From Helicobacteraceae bacterium 4484_230 (lineage in GTDB: Bacteria; Campylobacterota; Campylobacteria; Campylobacterales; Sulfurimonadaceae), in the NCBI GenBank assembly GCA_002085085.1, contig MZGN01000003.1:1-34968 (forward strand): a stretch of 34,968 bases of DNA, given 5' to 3'. Position 1 is the stretch's first letter. The number at the start of each line of letters is the position of its first letter. The notes beneath the pieces were generated by a model, which did no database searches, was not told the DNA's origin, and saw nothing but the letters and a program-made list of their open reading frames with translations. Positions 8,183 to 16,546 of the stretch are shown one piece after another. The translations under genes were made by a program, and so were the position numbers.

Positions 8183-9254
8183 CTATCGATTCGGTGATCT
8201 CGTCGAATGAGAGTACTCTTTTGCCGGAGTGTTCGTTTTTAAAGTTCTCTGCCTGCTCTTTTGTCTCGAAAGGGATCAGTTCGTTGCCCATCGGTCCATA
8301 AACATTTGAGCCTGTAACATACCATGCTTTTTGTGCCCTTAGCGGCTTGAGAGTGTAGTAATCGCTTACAAGAAGTCCTGTTATCATAGAACGCTTTGCG
8401 TTGCGATGAAATGAATCGGGATGAAAATAGAATTTCATCATATCTTTTACCCCGTCAAAGTAATGTGTATATCCGTCTATATTGATCTGTGCGGCCCACT
8501 TGGGATATTTTGAGATATACATACCGCAAACCGGGCATTTGGCATCTTTAGGCACTTTAATGGGTTCGACATTTTTGGCCAGCATTTTATTTTTGCTTGT
8601 CAGGTAAAGCGCTATCGCCTGGTACTTTTTATCATCCAGTTGGCCGCATATATTGCTGTTGACGATATATGTTTTTGCATCAGAGATAGAGTCAAAAACT
8701 GCAAGAGGAGTGTGCCTGCAGATGCTTTTGTACATCTTTTCGCCTTTTGCGGCCATTTTGGAGCGTTTCTTCCCTATCATAATGTTGTCACTGTAGAGGT
8801 CGTCTGCGGCTATCTGTACCGCATCCGGGAATCCCATTATCTCTCCGCCGTATTTTTTCACAAAAGCCTTTGCATCCTCTTCTGTTGAAAAGGCGTACTT
8901 ACTGTTTGCGGTCATGGTACCCTTTTTGCTGCTTCCTACCACATAGAAAGCGTCCATGGCAAGAATGAAATTGAGATTTTTGGCATCTACAACCTGCGTA
9001 TCGGCACTTATTTCACTGTTTGCTTCGGCAAGGCAGTGGATGGAACAGTATTGATGGATAGTGCCGTCAACCTGCTTCATGGCGTGGGAAGTCCTGTAAA
9101 ACTTGATCAGGTTCATTCCGCAGTTAGAGCAGTAGAGTTTGTTTTTACCGCTTTGAAGCAGTATCGCCTTTTCTGGTTCTACACTCTGAAACATCTTTGC
9201 GTCGGCAAACAGGGCAGTAAACATAAGTATTAGTGCTATTTTAATCATTTTCAT
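8163..9254 (-). CDS. Tandem NosL-domain periplasmic protein (predicted copper binding)
   Basis: 363 residues with a Sec signal peptide (about 1-19). Two NosL-type domains flank a linker. Domain 1 has YCSNCGMN with C42, C45 and M47 plus QYCSIHCLA (C70, C74). Domain 2 has KCPVCGMYISKYPKWAAQ with C240, C243 and M245. NosL is known as a Cu(I)-binding periplasmic protein for NosZ maturation, so copper handling is the best inference. Residues 171-218 (GEKMYKSIC, C203, QAIALYL) look like a class I cytochrome c core without CxxCH. The start has GGAGGAA upstream and lies 33 bp behind the broken TonB receptor, so the two are probably one operon. Its closest relative here is the protein at 15402-16496. 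Confidence 0.85.
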   Translation of the reverse strand: MKMIKIALILMFTALFADAKMFQSVEPEKAILLQSGKNKLYCSNCGMNLIKFYRTSHAMKQVDGTIHQYCSIHCLAEANSEISADTQVVDAKNLNFILAMDAFYVVGSSKKGTMTANSKYAFSTEEDAKAFVKKYGGEIMGFPDAVQIAADDLYSDNIMIGKKRSKMAAKGEKMYKSICRHTPLAVFDSISDAKTYIVNSNICGQLDDKKYQAIALYLTSKNKMLAKNVEPIKVPKDAKCPVCGMYISKYPKWAAQINIDGYTHYFDGVKDMMKFYFHPDSFHRNAKRSMITGLLVSDYYTLKPLRAQKAWYVTGSNVYGPMGNELIPFETKEQAENFKNEHSGKRVLSFDEITESIVKSLDD

Positions 9255-9287
9255 ATTTTCCTCCGTAAGAAATCAGTCCCGTTGTCT

Positions 9288-11013
9288 TTAAAAAGTATAG
9301 CTGGCGTTGACATAAAAATAGCGCCCCGGCTCATTCATCATCATGATCGGATCGTTGCTCGCGTCATCAATCAGGATAAGGTCTTTGTAGGTATTTGAGA
9401 TCGCATAAGTTTTGTCAAGCACATTGTCTACTCCGACAGCCTATATTTTGAAACGAGTGAAACGCGGCACCCATTGCATTGGTATTGTCTGCATTGTAAT
9501 AGATATAGTCTTTTAGCATACTGTAGAATATTTTGGTTTTGATGCTGAAGCTGTCATAGTTGTTCTCCATGCCGAGATCGATTTCGTAGTTTGTCGTCTG
9601 ATCCAGGTCCGGCGTACCTGCCTGTACACCCATAGAGCTGTACCAGTAGAGCTCACGCCCGTCAGGAACACGCGATGCCTTTCCTATGCCCCCGAAGAAT
9701 TTCAGATTGTCGTTTGCGCTGTAGTTGGCAAATATGTTGGCGCTGAAAGCACTGTAATCATTGTCAGGTTCGTTGCCGGCTGGTTTTATGCTTGTATCGT
9801 CATAGCGTGCCCCCACTTTGAACTCCACGGCACCGAAATGGTGTCTGACTTCAAGAAAAAGGGCGGCATTGTCTGTATCTACATCCGGAATACTGATCTT
9901 TGTCTGCCCGGCTTTCGGAGAGGTTGGCGGATATTTCATTGGAATGCCGTTTTTTGTGTAAAGGCCGTCCCAGTTCCTCCTGCTTGCGTCCAGGCCGAGT
10001 GTCAGTTCGACACGGTCCGTCAGGTCTGCGACATTTTTAAGCTTGAAGCCGTCCACATCGGTTGTCAGGGCGCTGGTGATATCCCCTTTCACAACAGATG
10101 ATTTTCTGTACCTTATGGACATAGGATGCTCTACATCAGTATGGAAGTACTGTGCACTGAGCTCTTTGGAGAAGCTTCCAAGATTTTTGATACTGTATTG
10201 TACATTATATATGTTGGAATCATCGAATATGGCATCCATCTTGCTTGACGGGTAGAGAACATCGTCGCTTTCGTTACGTGTATACTCCAGGCGCAGCTCC
10301 TGGTCGTCAGTAAAATTAACAAAGACTTTTCCCATAAAAGACTTTTTCTCATAAGCCTTCATGTCTCTATATTCAGGAAGATAGGCTGTGCCGGCAACTG
10401 AAGCGGGATTGGCCGCATTTTTAATAAAGTTGTCCACCTGGTCGGCAAAAGTATTGCCGTCACCGTCTTCATATTGGTCACTCTCCTCATAAGAGGCGCC
10501 GAGAAGAAACCTGATCATATCGGTTCCGCCGGTTATGGTTGCAGAAGCTTTTTTGTAATTCCAACTGCCTGCATTCAGGCTTATATCACCATGCACTCCC
10601 TCTTCCGGCTTGGCAGTAGTCACATAGACGCCGCCACTCAAAGATCCGAAATTTTCGACATCATAAGGCCCTTCGATTACTTCAACGGACTCTACGTTGT
10701 GTGTGACTATGTGAGAAGTCGGCGGATCCATACGGTTGGGACAGGCTCCGCATACTTTGGCGCCATCAACCAAGACGCTGATGTTGTCTTTTTTCTGGCC
10801 TCTGAGAATGATATCATTTGCGATACCGCTTCTTCTGACCAGTGAGATGCCGGGAACTTTTTTAGCCAGTGCTTCTGCCAAATCGGCGGATTTTATCTCT
10901 TCGCCGCTTACATCACTGATCTTTGTCGCATCAACAGAGATAGGCTCAAGCGTTATTTCGCCGGCATGCAAAAGCGCGGCACAGGCAAGCGAAAGATAGG
11001 CAATTTTTTTCAT
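9288..11013 (-). pseudogene. TonB-dependent outer-membrane receptor, OprC/NosA-like, with internal deletion and frameshift
   Basis: The open frame from 11013 runs 532 codons to a stop at 9415. It has a signal peptide (MKKIAYLSLACAALLHA), a plug domain with DIILRGQ, SVLVDGAKVCGACPNRMDPP and VEVIEGPYDV, then beta strands. The ACPNRMDPPT segment recalls the TonB copper receptor family (OprC; NosA of Pseudomonas stutzeri, which supports N2O reductase), so copper uptake is the inferred role. After SFQNI the frame goes wrong. The true C-terminus continues in another frame from 9440 to 9288 (AVGVDNVLDKTYAISNTYKD ... RYFYVNASYTF, terminal F as in outer-membrane barrels). Roughly 100-150 residues of barrel are missing between the two parts. 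The receptor is probably non-functional here, unless the deletion is an assembly error. Confidence 0.82.
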
Positions 11014-11055
11014 TTAACAATCCTTGAATAGTTGACTTAAATTTCAAATTAAATA

Positions 11056-11087
11056 ATGATAGAAGAAAAGTGTTACAGGAGTGTTAA
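11056..11087 (-). promoter_or_regulatory. Shared 20-bp operator plus -10 upstream of the TonB receptor
   Basis: On the minus strand, TTAACACTCCTGTAACACTT (11087-11068) is followed six bases later by TATCAT (11061-11056), a fair -10. The 20-mer matches two other sites in the window except at three central bases. Read on the plus strand it is a direct repeat of GTGTTA with an 11-bp period, the layout used by OmpR-type response regulators. The distance to the ATG is 42 bases from the -10. Confidence 0.65.
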
Positions 11088-11118
11088 ATAGCAGATTTTT
11101 TGATGCTAAATTCTGAAT

Positions 11119-11138
11119 ACCGGATGCAAATATCCGGT
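11119..11138 (-). terminator. Hairpin behind the UreH-like gene
   Basis: ACCGGAT and ATCCGGT pair as a perfect 7-bp stem with a 6-base loop, 11 bases beyond the stop of the UreH-like gene. There is no immediate T-run on the minus strand, so termination may be weak. Its position separates the 7-gene operon upstream from the TonB/NosL unit, which has its own promoter. Confidence 0.45.
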
Positions 11139-11148
11139 TGTCCAGAAA

Positions 11149-11856
11149 TCAATGGCACTGCAGTATGCTGCGGTTTGGGTCGGAGATGAACTGTGAGCCG
11201 TTGTAGATGGTAAAAATACCGTATGCTATAACAGTTATCGATGCGAGTTTGATCATAGTGGTTCTAAGGTTGAACTTTTGAAAAAGTCCTACAAAAAAAC
11301 CGAGACTGAAAAGTGCCGGTATGGTACTGAGTCCAAAAACAAGCATAACTATGGCACCCCAGAGCGGACTGGCAGTACTTGCTGCGGTAACGGCAAAAAA
11401 GTAGACAAATCCACAGGGAAGAAGACCGTTAAGCATGCCCAGCATAAAAAAACTAAAAAGCGTTCTTTTGCCCATAAGCGCTTTAAAACCGTTTTGGTAC
11501 CATTTGAACTTAGTCAGAGAATGTTCGATCAGAGTTAAAAATTTTATTTTTCCAAGAAGTGACAGGCCTGTCAGTATCATTACGATGCCGGCAAAAATAA
11601 GCAGCACTCCGTTGCCGAAGGCGCTGAAAGTCGCAACACTGCCAAGGTAGCCAAACAGAGTGCCAAGGATCACATATGTAAATACCCTGCCTAGTGAATA
11701 TAGTATATGGGCTGTCGCCTGTGTTGTTTTACTCCACTGCTTATCTATTTTGGTGCTGGTGTATGCAATGATGATTCCGCCGCACATACCGATGCAGTGC
11801 CCGAAAGAGCCGAGAAAAGCAATGGTGATAATAGTGGCGAGATTAATGGCGTCCAA
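11149..11856 (-). CDS. UreH-like / TauE-SafE family membrane protein
   Basis: 235 residues with six predicted membrane helices. The N-terminus GSFGHCIGMCGGIIIAY is the signature of the UreH_2/TauE-SafE-related group (COG2836 type). A second half-repeat LNGLLPCGFVYFF follows about residue 140, with the same small-residue/cysteine pattern. Relatives are often found beside cytochrome oxidase assembly and copper genes and are thought to move metal or thiol compounds, but the substrate is not established. The cysteine pairs within helices would suit Cu(I). The gene starts one base after the stop of the NosL-type gene, so it belongs to the same operon and is its last member before the hairpin at 11119. 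Confidence 0.78.
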   Translation of the reverse strand: MDAINLATIITIAFLGSFGHCIGMCGGIIIAYTSTKIDKQWSKTTQATAHILYSLGRVFTYVILGTLFGYLGSVATFSAFGNGVLLIFAGIVMILTGLSLLGKIKFLTLIEHSLTKFKWYQNGFKALMGKRTLFSFFMLGMLNGLLPCGFVYFFAVTAASTASPLWGAIVMLVFGLSTIPALFSLGFFVGLFQKFNLRTTMIKLASITVIAYGIFTIYNGSQFISDPNRSILQCH

Positions 11857-11857
11857 A

Positions 11858-12364
11858 TCAGTATCCCAAAAGTTTTTTACGGATATAAGGATCGGTCAGA
11901 TTCTCGCCGCGCAGCATCTTCATCTGCATAGCTTCAAAGTCGATCATGCCGTCTTTGCGATTTTCGTAGGCTCCAAAACCGTACTGCATGGGAGTGTTTT
12001 CGGTTAGAGAGTAGTAGGCATTTCTGGGATCTATCCATTTTTCTGTATCGATCGTATGGATCCAGAGTGTGATTTTGTCTTTAACGGATTTGTCGTTCAG
12101 CCACAGCACCAGGCATCCTGGATCATCAAAAAAGAAAGTTTTGCCGTCAGGCATCACTGCTTCGGCAGAATATTTAAGCGTTTCGATCTCCATTTTGCAT
12201 TGCGGGCACTGATACTGACCGGGTTTGAATTCAATAACCTTTTTATCGTGGTTTCCTTCATAAAACACCAATAGATGCTCCTGCTGGGCAAGAGACATAA
12301 AGAGTGTTATTATAGCGCCGACGGCAATAGCGATGATCAGTAGCGGCATAATGAGTTTTTTCAA
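11858..12364 (-). CDS. Membrane-anchored single NosL-domain protein
   Basis: 168 residues. One N-terminal helix (residues 4-24) has no lipobox and no obvious cleavage site, so the protein is probably anchored with its domain in the periplasm. The metal motif is QYQCPQCKMEI with C53, C56 and M58, the NosL/TRASH-like CxxCxM arrangement. FFFDDPGCLVLWLN and WIDPRNAYYSL match the NosL proper at 20404-20883 (FDDIGCTVLWL, WIDARTAYY) and not the tandem proteins, so this is a second true NosL paralogue. It overlaps the preceding gene by ATGA and is followed immediately by the UreH-like gene. The inferred role is Cu(I) binding or handover on the periplasmic face. Confidence 0.8.
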   Translation of the reverse strand: MKKLIMPLLIIAIAVGAIITLFMSLAQQEHLLVFYEGNHDKKVIEFKPGQYQCPQCKMEIETLKYSAEAVMPDGKTFFFDDPGCLVLWLNDKSVKDKITLWIHTIDTEKWIDPRNAYYSLTENTPMQYGFGAYENRKDGMIDFEAMQMKMLRGENLTDPYIRKKLLGY

Positions 12365-13329
12365 AGCCAGACTCCGTTTTTAAGATAATAGACAAGCACA
12401 TACGCGCTGACTAATAATACAAACAATGTGTTGAAAAAGAGTGAAAATTTATAAGTATAAAGGACATCTTTTTTTGCAAACCATTTTAAAGGCAGTGAGT
12501 TTATCCCGAAAAAAGTCCCGCTGAAAAGTGAGGCCCATACAAGATAGCCTACGTAGTAGTACTCCTTCTGAAGCATACAAAAAGGGCATTTGTGGGTCGG
12601 AAGTTCATATATGTATGTTCCAAAGAAGTACACTACCGCATAGTAAGCCGTAACAAGAAAGAGGATATTGGCGACAAACCCCGTAGCTGCATAGCGGCCG
12701 ATAGCGCTTATTGCGGTCATAAAGTAGAAGAGATAGAAAAGCACCAGCAGTTTTGCCGTATCCAGTCCGAAAGGAAGGGGATTGCTTCCCCCCTGCTGTC
12801 CAAAAGTAACGGAACAGCAGCTTACCGGCTTGGTAGTAGTAATATTTCCGAAATAGGTAAAATCCAGAAAAAGTTCAATGCTTATAAGGATTGCGATCAG
12901 CAGAAAGAGTCCTGTTTTGATCCTGAAAAACGGATAGTTTGGCGATTGAAGATCCAGGTTGTTTATGATGATCCAGGTGCCGCTTATAAAAACTGTGGCG
13001 ATTTTCAATCCCAAGAGTGGGTATCCGTACTCATTGGCCCCGATTACCCCGGATGCACACATCGCGCCTGGAACCAGATCTGAAAGTTTGTCTATGCCGT
13101 AGGCAAAGTAGGGCAGGGTGGCGATCTTGACGATAAAGGCAAAAGTGATAATGGTCATAACAAGATAGGCACGTTTTTCCAGTGTAAACTGTATTTCGCT
13201 GTAAGAGCCGAAATCCCATTTTATTATGAGCTGAAGGCTGAGAAGTGCAGCGATAAGGATCAGAACATATATGACCGATTCACTCAAAAGGTAGATCAGC
13301 ACCTCGTTGGAGAGAAAAATCTCACTCAC
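12361..13329 (-). CDS. Polytopic membrane protein with DsbB/VKOR-like CPFC motif
   Basis: 322 residues with about eight membrane helices. I do not recognise a named family. Cysteines are few and placed at helix ends: C91 in GAMCASG, C171-C172 in PVSCCSVTFG, and C248/C251 in HKCPFCMLQ, directly before the helix EYYYVGYLVWASLF. An xCPxCxxQ just ahead of a helix recalls DsbB/VKOR thiol oxidoreductases, although whole-length similarity was not seen. It could relay thiol redox or bind Cu(I). It lies between the ABC ATPase and a NosL-type protein with ATGA overlaps on both sides, so translation is coupled and it may be a subunit of the transporter. The arrangement recalls the membrane proteins next to the FtsX-type ABC in the Campylobacter P19 iron system, by layout only. 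Confidence 0.72.
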   Translation of the reverse strand: MSEIFLSNEVLIYLLSESVIYVLILIAALLSLQLIIKWDFGSYSEIQFTLEKRAYLVMTIITFAFIVKIATLPYFAYGIDKLSDLVPGAMCASGVIGANEYGYPLLGLKIATVFISGTWIIINNLDLQSPNYPFFRIKTGLFLLIAILISIELFLDFTYFGNITTTKPVSCCSVTFGQQGGSNPLPFGLDTAKLLVLFYLFYFMTAISAIGRYAATGFVANILFLVTAYYAVVYFFGTYIYELPTHKCPFCMLQKEYYYVGYLVWASLFSGTFFGINSLPLKWFAKKDVLYTYKFSLFFNTLFVLLVSAYVLVYYLKNGVWL

Positions 13330-14003
13330 TTTGGCTCCCCCAGCTCTCCATCGCTCATATGCAGGATGCTGTCATGAAAACCTGCCTCTTCAAAGAGCGG
13401 ATCGTGAGTAGCGATAACAATCGTTTTACCCATTTTTTGAAGTGTTTTTACCAATTCGATAAAATGCAGAGAGTTGGTTCTGTCAAGGTTTGCGGTCGGT
13501 TCGTCGCAGAGGATGATGCCGGGGTCGTTTACCAGTGCGCGCGCGATCGCACAGCGCTGCTTCTCCCCTCCGGAGAGCTCTTTTACCTGTTGATCGGCTT
13601 TATGGGATATGTTTGCCAACTCCATGCTTTTTTGGACTTTTTCATCTACTGTTTTTATGCTCAGCCCCAGCGGTATCAGTACAATGGAGATGTTGTCTTT
13701 GACTGAGAGTTCGTCAAGGAGGTTGAAGTGCTGAAAAATGAAGCCTATGCTGTTTGCCCTGAAGTGGGATGCGTGAATATCAGGAAGCTTGCTGACAGCC
13801 TTGCCGTCGACGATAACCTCGCCGCTGGTCGGTTTATCCATGGCGGAGATGATAGAAAGCAGGGTTGATTTTCCGCTTCCGCTGACCCCTTTAAGAATAA
13901 CAAGCTCTCCTTTGTTGATCTGCAGGTTGATCTCTTTTAGGACATGTGCAGCTTTTTTCGTAGAAGGATTAAAGATCTTATCGAGGTTTTTTATACGAAT
14001 CAT
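13326..14003 (-). CDS. ABC transporter ATPase, MacB/LolD type
   Basis: 225 residues, the size of LolD/MacB-type ATPases. Walker A is GVSGSGKST (about residue 40), the Q-loop is FIFQHFNLL, the signature is ELSGGEKQR, Walker B is IILCDEPTANLD, and the switch H is in IATHDP. This subfamily works with FtsX-type permeases as a mechanotransmitter acting on periplasmic or lipoprotein clients and does not pump small solutes through the membrane. It overlaps the permease gene (ATGA) and the downstream CxxC membrane protein gene (ATGA). Here the clients would plausibly be the NosL-domain proteins or a metal complex. Confidence 0.9.
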   Translation of the reverse strand: MIRIKNLDKIFNPSTKKAAHVLKEINLQINKGELVILKGVSGSGKSTLLSIISAMDKPTSGEVIVDGKAVSKLPDIHASHFRANSIGFIFQHFNLLDELSVKDNISIVLIPLGLSIKTVDEKVQKSMELANISHKADQQVKELSGGEKQRCAIARALVNDPGIILCDEPTANLDRTNSLHFIELVKTLQKMGKTIVIATHDPLFEEAGFHDSILHMSDGELGEPK

Positions 14004-15142
14004 TTCATCGCCTCTTTAGGTTCGGTAACTGCGATTTTCCAGACAGGAATAAGCACTGCCGCAATAAAAGGGATTCCAAAAAACAGAAATATAGAGCCCA
14101 GCAGACCAAAATCAACTACCGGCATAAAGGCAACCTCGTTAGATAGGTTTTCACTGCCGAGAAAAAGATTGCTTAACAGCGGTGCATCAAACAGGTAGAC
14201 ATAGCAATAGGCTATGATTACGCCGTTGATGAATGATAGAAGAACTATTATGGATGTCTCGAAAAATTTCAGCTTCAAAACGTCTTTTATGCTCCATCCA
14301 ACTGCGACCATTGCGTAGCGCTGATAGATAATCAGAATGAAGGTCATGATCGTAATAAGATAGAGCGCCAGAAAGAGCCCTCCTTTGTAGTTGAACAGAT
14401 TGTGGTAAGACTTGGTGATCTCCTCTTTGGTAATCACCCGTATGTCATAGTGAAGCAGGTGGAGTTTTGTCAGGACATTGTCCCATTCGGCTTCATTGGG
14501 AACATTGAAGGCAATATCTGTCAGCGTCTCTTCATCCATCGCAAAAATGGAGCGCAATAGCTCCATAGGCATTATGATCATGTCGTTGCTTATGATATTT
14601 GTCTCTTTGTCGAATGAGCTGTAAACAGGCACTTTAATGATCTCACCGTCAGGATTTTTAAAGTTGTAAAAACCTTTATAATAGTGCTCCTGTAAAAATT
14701 TTTTAACTCCGTCTCCTACGATCATCTGTTCTTTTGAAAGAAATTTTCTGAGATCTGTTTCTTGTACAATCTTTTCAATGGCCTTACTGCTCTGTTCATC
14801 AAAAAAATCAACTCCAAAGAGAAGAAAATGCTCTTCACGCGGTGAAAAATAGTACTCTCCGTAAACTCTTGGCGTTACGGATGAGACACCGTTTATCTCC
14901 TGTATCTCTTCGAGCCATTCGACAGGAACGTCGATGCGTTTGCCGGCCCTGATCCTTTGAACGACAAAATCCGGCTGTGCTTTCAGCTGCAGGGCAGTTT
15001 CTGCCTGTATGGACTGGGATATGAAAAGGACTGCACTAAGCAGTGCTACGATCAATGAGGAGATAACGGCAATGCCTGCGTGTTTGCTTCTGTACTGATA
15101 TAGCAGCAGAAGCAAAAAGCGCAAAAAAGTGCTATTCGCCAT
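14000..15142 (-). CDS. FtsX/MacB-type ABC permease
   Basis: 380 residues from the ATG at 15142; an in-frame TTG two codons upstream is a weaker choice. The topology is one helix at residues 20-42, a large periplasmic domain of about 200 residues (MacB_PCD type, beginning QAETALQLKAQPDFVVQRI), then three C-terminal helices, the FtsX pattern. The periplasmic domain has no cysteines I can see, so metal would be carried by partners. It overlaps the small upstream gene by 11 bases and the ATPase gene by 4, which indicates coupled translation. Its likely partner is the ATPase at 13326-14003, forming a 2+2 complex. Confidence 0.85.
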   Translation of the reverse strand: MANSTFLRFLLLLLYQYRSKHAGIAVISSLIVALLSAVLFISQSIQAETALQLKAQPDFVVQRIRAGKRIDVPVEWLEEIQEINGVSSVTPRVYGEYYFSPREEHFLLFGVDFFDEQSSKAIEKIVQETDLRKFLSKEQMIVGDGVKKFLQEHYYKGFYNFKNPDGEIIKVPVYSSFDKETNIISNDMIIMPMELLRSIFAMDEETLTDIAFNVPNEAEWDNVLTKLHLLHYDIRVITKEEITKSYHNLFNYKGGLFLALYLITIMTFILIIYQRYAMVAVGWSIKDVLKLKFFETSIIVLLSFINGVIIAYCYVYLFDAPLLSNLFLGSENLSNEVAFMPVVDFGLLGSIFLFFGIPFIAAVLIPVWKIAVTEPKEAMK

Positions 15143-15386
15143 AGACAAAGCTCATGGTATCTATAGGCATCATATCCGGATAGGATGGATTTGACGGCTT
15201 GGTATAGCCGCGTATCCCGGCAGCCATATAGGATGTTGAAAGCGATAGCGTCGGAAGATTCACGATGCTGAGAGTCTGCATTATTTTTTCCCTATGAGAA
15301 TCTCTTTTAAAAAAGAGCATATGTGCTGTTATCGATGTCAGTGCAGCAGTGTATAGCAGTGCAAGAACAAGGAAGCCTTTAATCAT
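15132..15386 (-). CDS. Small membrane-anchored protein, unknown
   Basis: 84 residues. An N-terminal hydrophobic segment (about 3-25, LVLALLYTAALTSITAHMLFF) is a signal anchor. The rest is short and polar, with SLSTSYMAAGIRGYTKPSNPSYPDMMP near the end and no cysteine. I do not recognise it. It lies between the tandem NosL gene (15 bp gap) and the permease gene (overlap), a position that suggests a small subunit or assembly factor of the ABC system. Its stop overlaps the permease start in ATGGCGAATAG, typical of translational coupling. Confidence 0.65.
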   Translation of the reverse strand: MIKGFLVLALLYTAALTSITAHMLFFKRDSHREKIMQTLSIVNLPTLSLSTSYMAAGIRGYTKPSNPSYPDMMPIDTMSFVYGE

Positions 15387-15401
15387 TTTAAGTTAAAACT
15401 C

Positions 15402-16496
15402 CTATTTGTCGAGAGCCGCTATCATCTCTTTGGTTATCTGATCAAATTTAAGGATCAGTTTCCCGCCATGATCATTTTTAAAATCGACTGCGCTTTTCTT
15501 GTTTTTAAACGGAATAAGCTCATTCCCCATTGGCCCGTAAACATTAGAGCCTTTTACGTAAAATGCATCTTTTGCCGCTATTTTATCCAAAGTATAATAA
15601 TCTGTTACATATATGGAGGTGATATTTGATCTGTCAAGCTTGTACTCCTGCGGATAGAGGTAAAATTTCATCATATCCTTAACTCCGTCAAAGTAGTAGT
15701 TTTTGTTTCCAATCGTCATTTGTGCTGCCCATTTTGGGTATTTGTCGACAAACATTCCGCATACCGGGCATTTTGCACCTTTTGGTACAGCGATGTGTGC
15801 GGCACTCCCTGTTTTTGTACCGGCCAGATAGATAGCTACTGCCTGAAGCTGTTTGCCGTTGAGTTTTCCGCATGCTTTGTTTTTAACGATCTGCGCTTTG
15901 ATATGCGGAATATCGGTTTTCGTAATTTTTGATCCGTCACACATACCTTTATATATCTTTTCACCTTTTTTGGCCATCATCTTCTTTTTTTTCATAATCA
16001 TTGCAGTGTCACCGGAAAAGTCTTTTTCGGCTGCAGCGTATGCCTGGTCAAAAGAACTGACTTTACCGCCGTTTTTTTCCGCAAAAGCTTTGGCAGCTGC
16101 AGAATCGGAAAATGCATATTTGCTGTTCATAGTCATTGTTCCTTTTATCTTGCTGCCGACAACATAAACCGCTTTCCTGGCATCGATAAATTTCAGGCTG
16201 TTTACGTCAATGACCTTTATGGTTTTGACATCATTTTTGTGCCCGTGTTTTTCGAGATCGTTAACAAGGCAGTGGATGGAGCAGTACTGTTTAATGCGGC
16301 CGTCTTTAAACTCAGCGGCGTGGGATGTTTTGTAAAACATTCCTAAATGCATACCGCAGACAGGGCAGAACATCTTTGCATCTCCTTTTTGCAGAAGTAT
16401 GACTTTTTCCGCCGGAGCGCTTTGAAACATTTTCATTGGTTTGGCATCGGCAAATGCCAAGAGAAGGGCAAGCCCAAGCAGTATTTTTGTTAACAT
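15402..16496 (-). CDS. Tandem NosL-domain periplasmic protein, first gene of the ABC operon
   Basis: 364 residues, Sec signal peptide about 1-18. NosL domain 1 has MFCPVCGMH (C44, C47, M49) and QYCSIHCLV (C72, C76). Domain 2 has KCPVCGMFVDKYPKWAAQ (C243, C246, M248) followed by YYFDGVKDMMKFY. The linker 178-226 (GEKIYKGMC, C209, LQAVAIYLAG) reads like a cytochrome c fold lacking the haem motif. It is a paralogue of the protein at 8163-9254, with identical architecture and long shared stretches, so the pair arose by duplication. It leads the island operon and has its own operator region (16531-16575). The inferred function is periplasmic Cu(I) binding or transfer; it is named by family only. 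Confidence 0.87.
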   Translation of the reverse strand: MLTKILLGLALLLAFADAKPMKMFQSAPAEKVILLQKGDAKMFCPVCGMHLGMFYKTSHAAEFKDGRIKQYCSIHCLVNDLEKHGHKNDVKTIKVIDVNSLKFIDARKAVYVVGSKIKGTMTMNSKYAFSDSAAAKAFAEKNGGKVSSFDQAYAAAEKDFSGDTAMIMKKKKMMAKKGEKIYKGMCDGSKITKTDIPHIKAQIVKNKACGKLNGKQLQAVAIYLAGTKTGSAAHIAVPKGAKCPVCGMFVDKYPKWAAQMTIGNKNYYFDGVKDMMKFYLYPQEYKLDRSNITSIYVTDYYTLDKIAAKDAFYVKGSNVYGPMGNELIPFKNKKSAVDFKNDHGGKLILKFDQITKEMIAALDK

Positions 16497-16530
16497 CGGT
16501 AATCCTTTTTTACTTTAAATTAGATATCCT

Positions 16531-16546
16531 TATGATAATTATCATA
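16531..16546. promoter_or_regulatory. Perfect 16-bp palindrome, Fur-box-like operator
   Basis: TATGATAATTATCATA is its own reverse complement. TGATAATTATCA resembles the 7-1-7 Fur-type repeats (TGATAAT/ATTATCA) and the A/T palindromes bound by Fur in Helicobacter and Campylobacter. It overlaps the predicted -10 (16549-16544) of the tandem NosL operon, where a bound repressor would block transcription. It could equally serve another metalloregulator of the Fur family. Confidence 0.55.
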
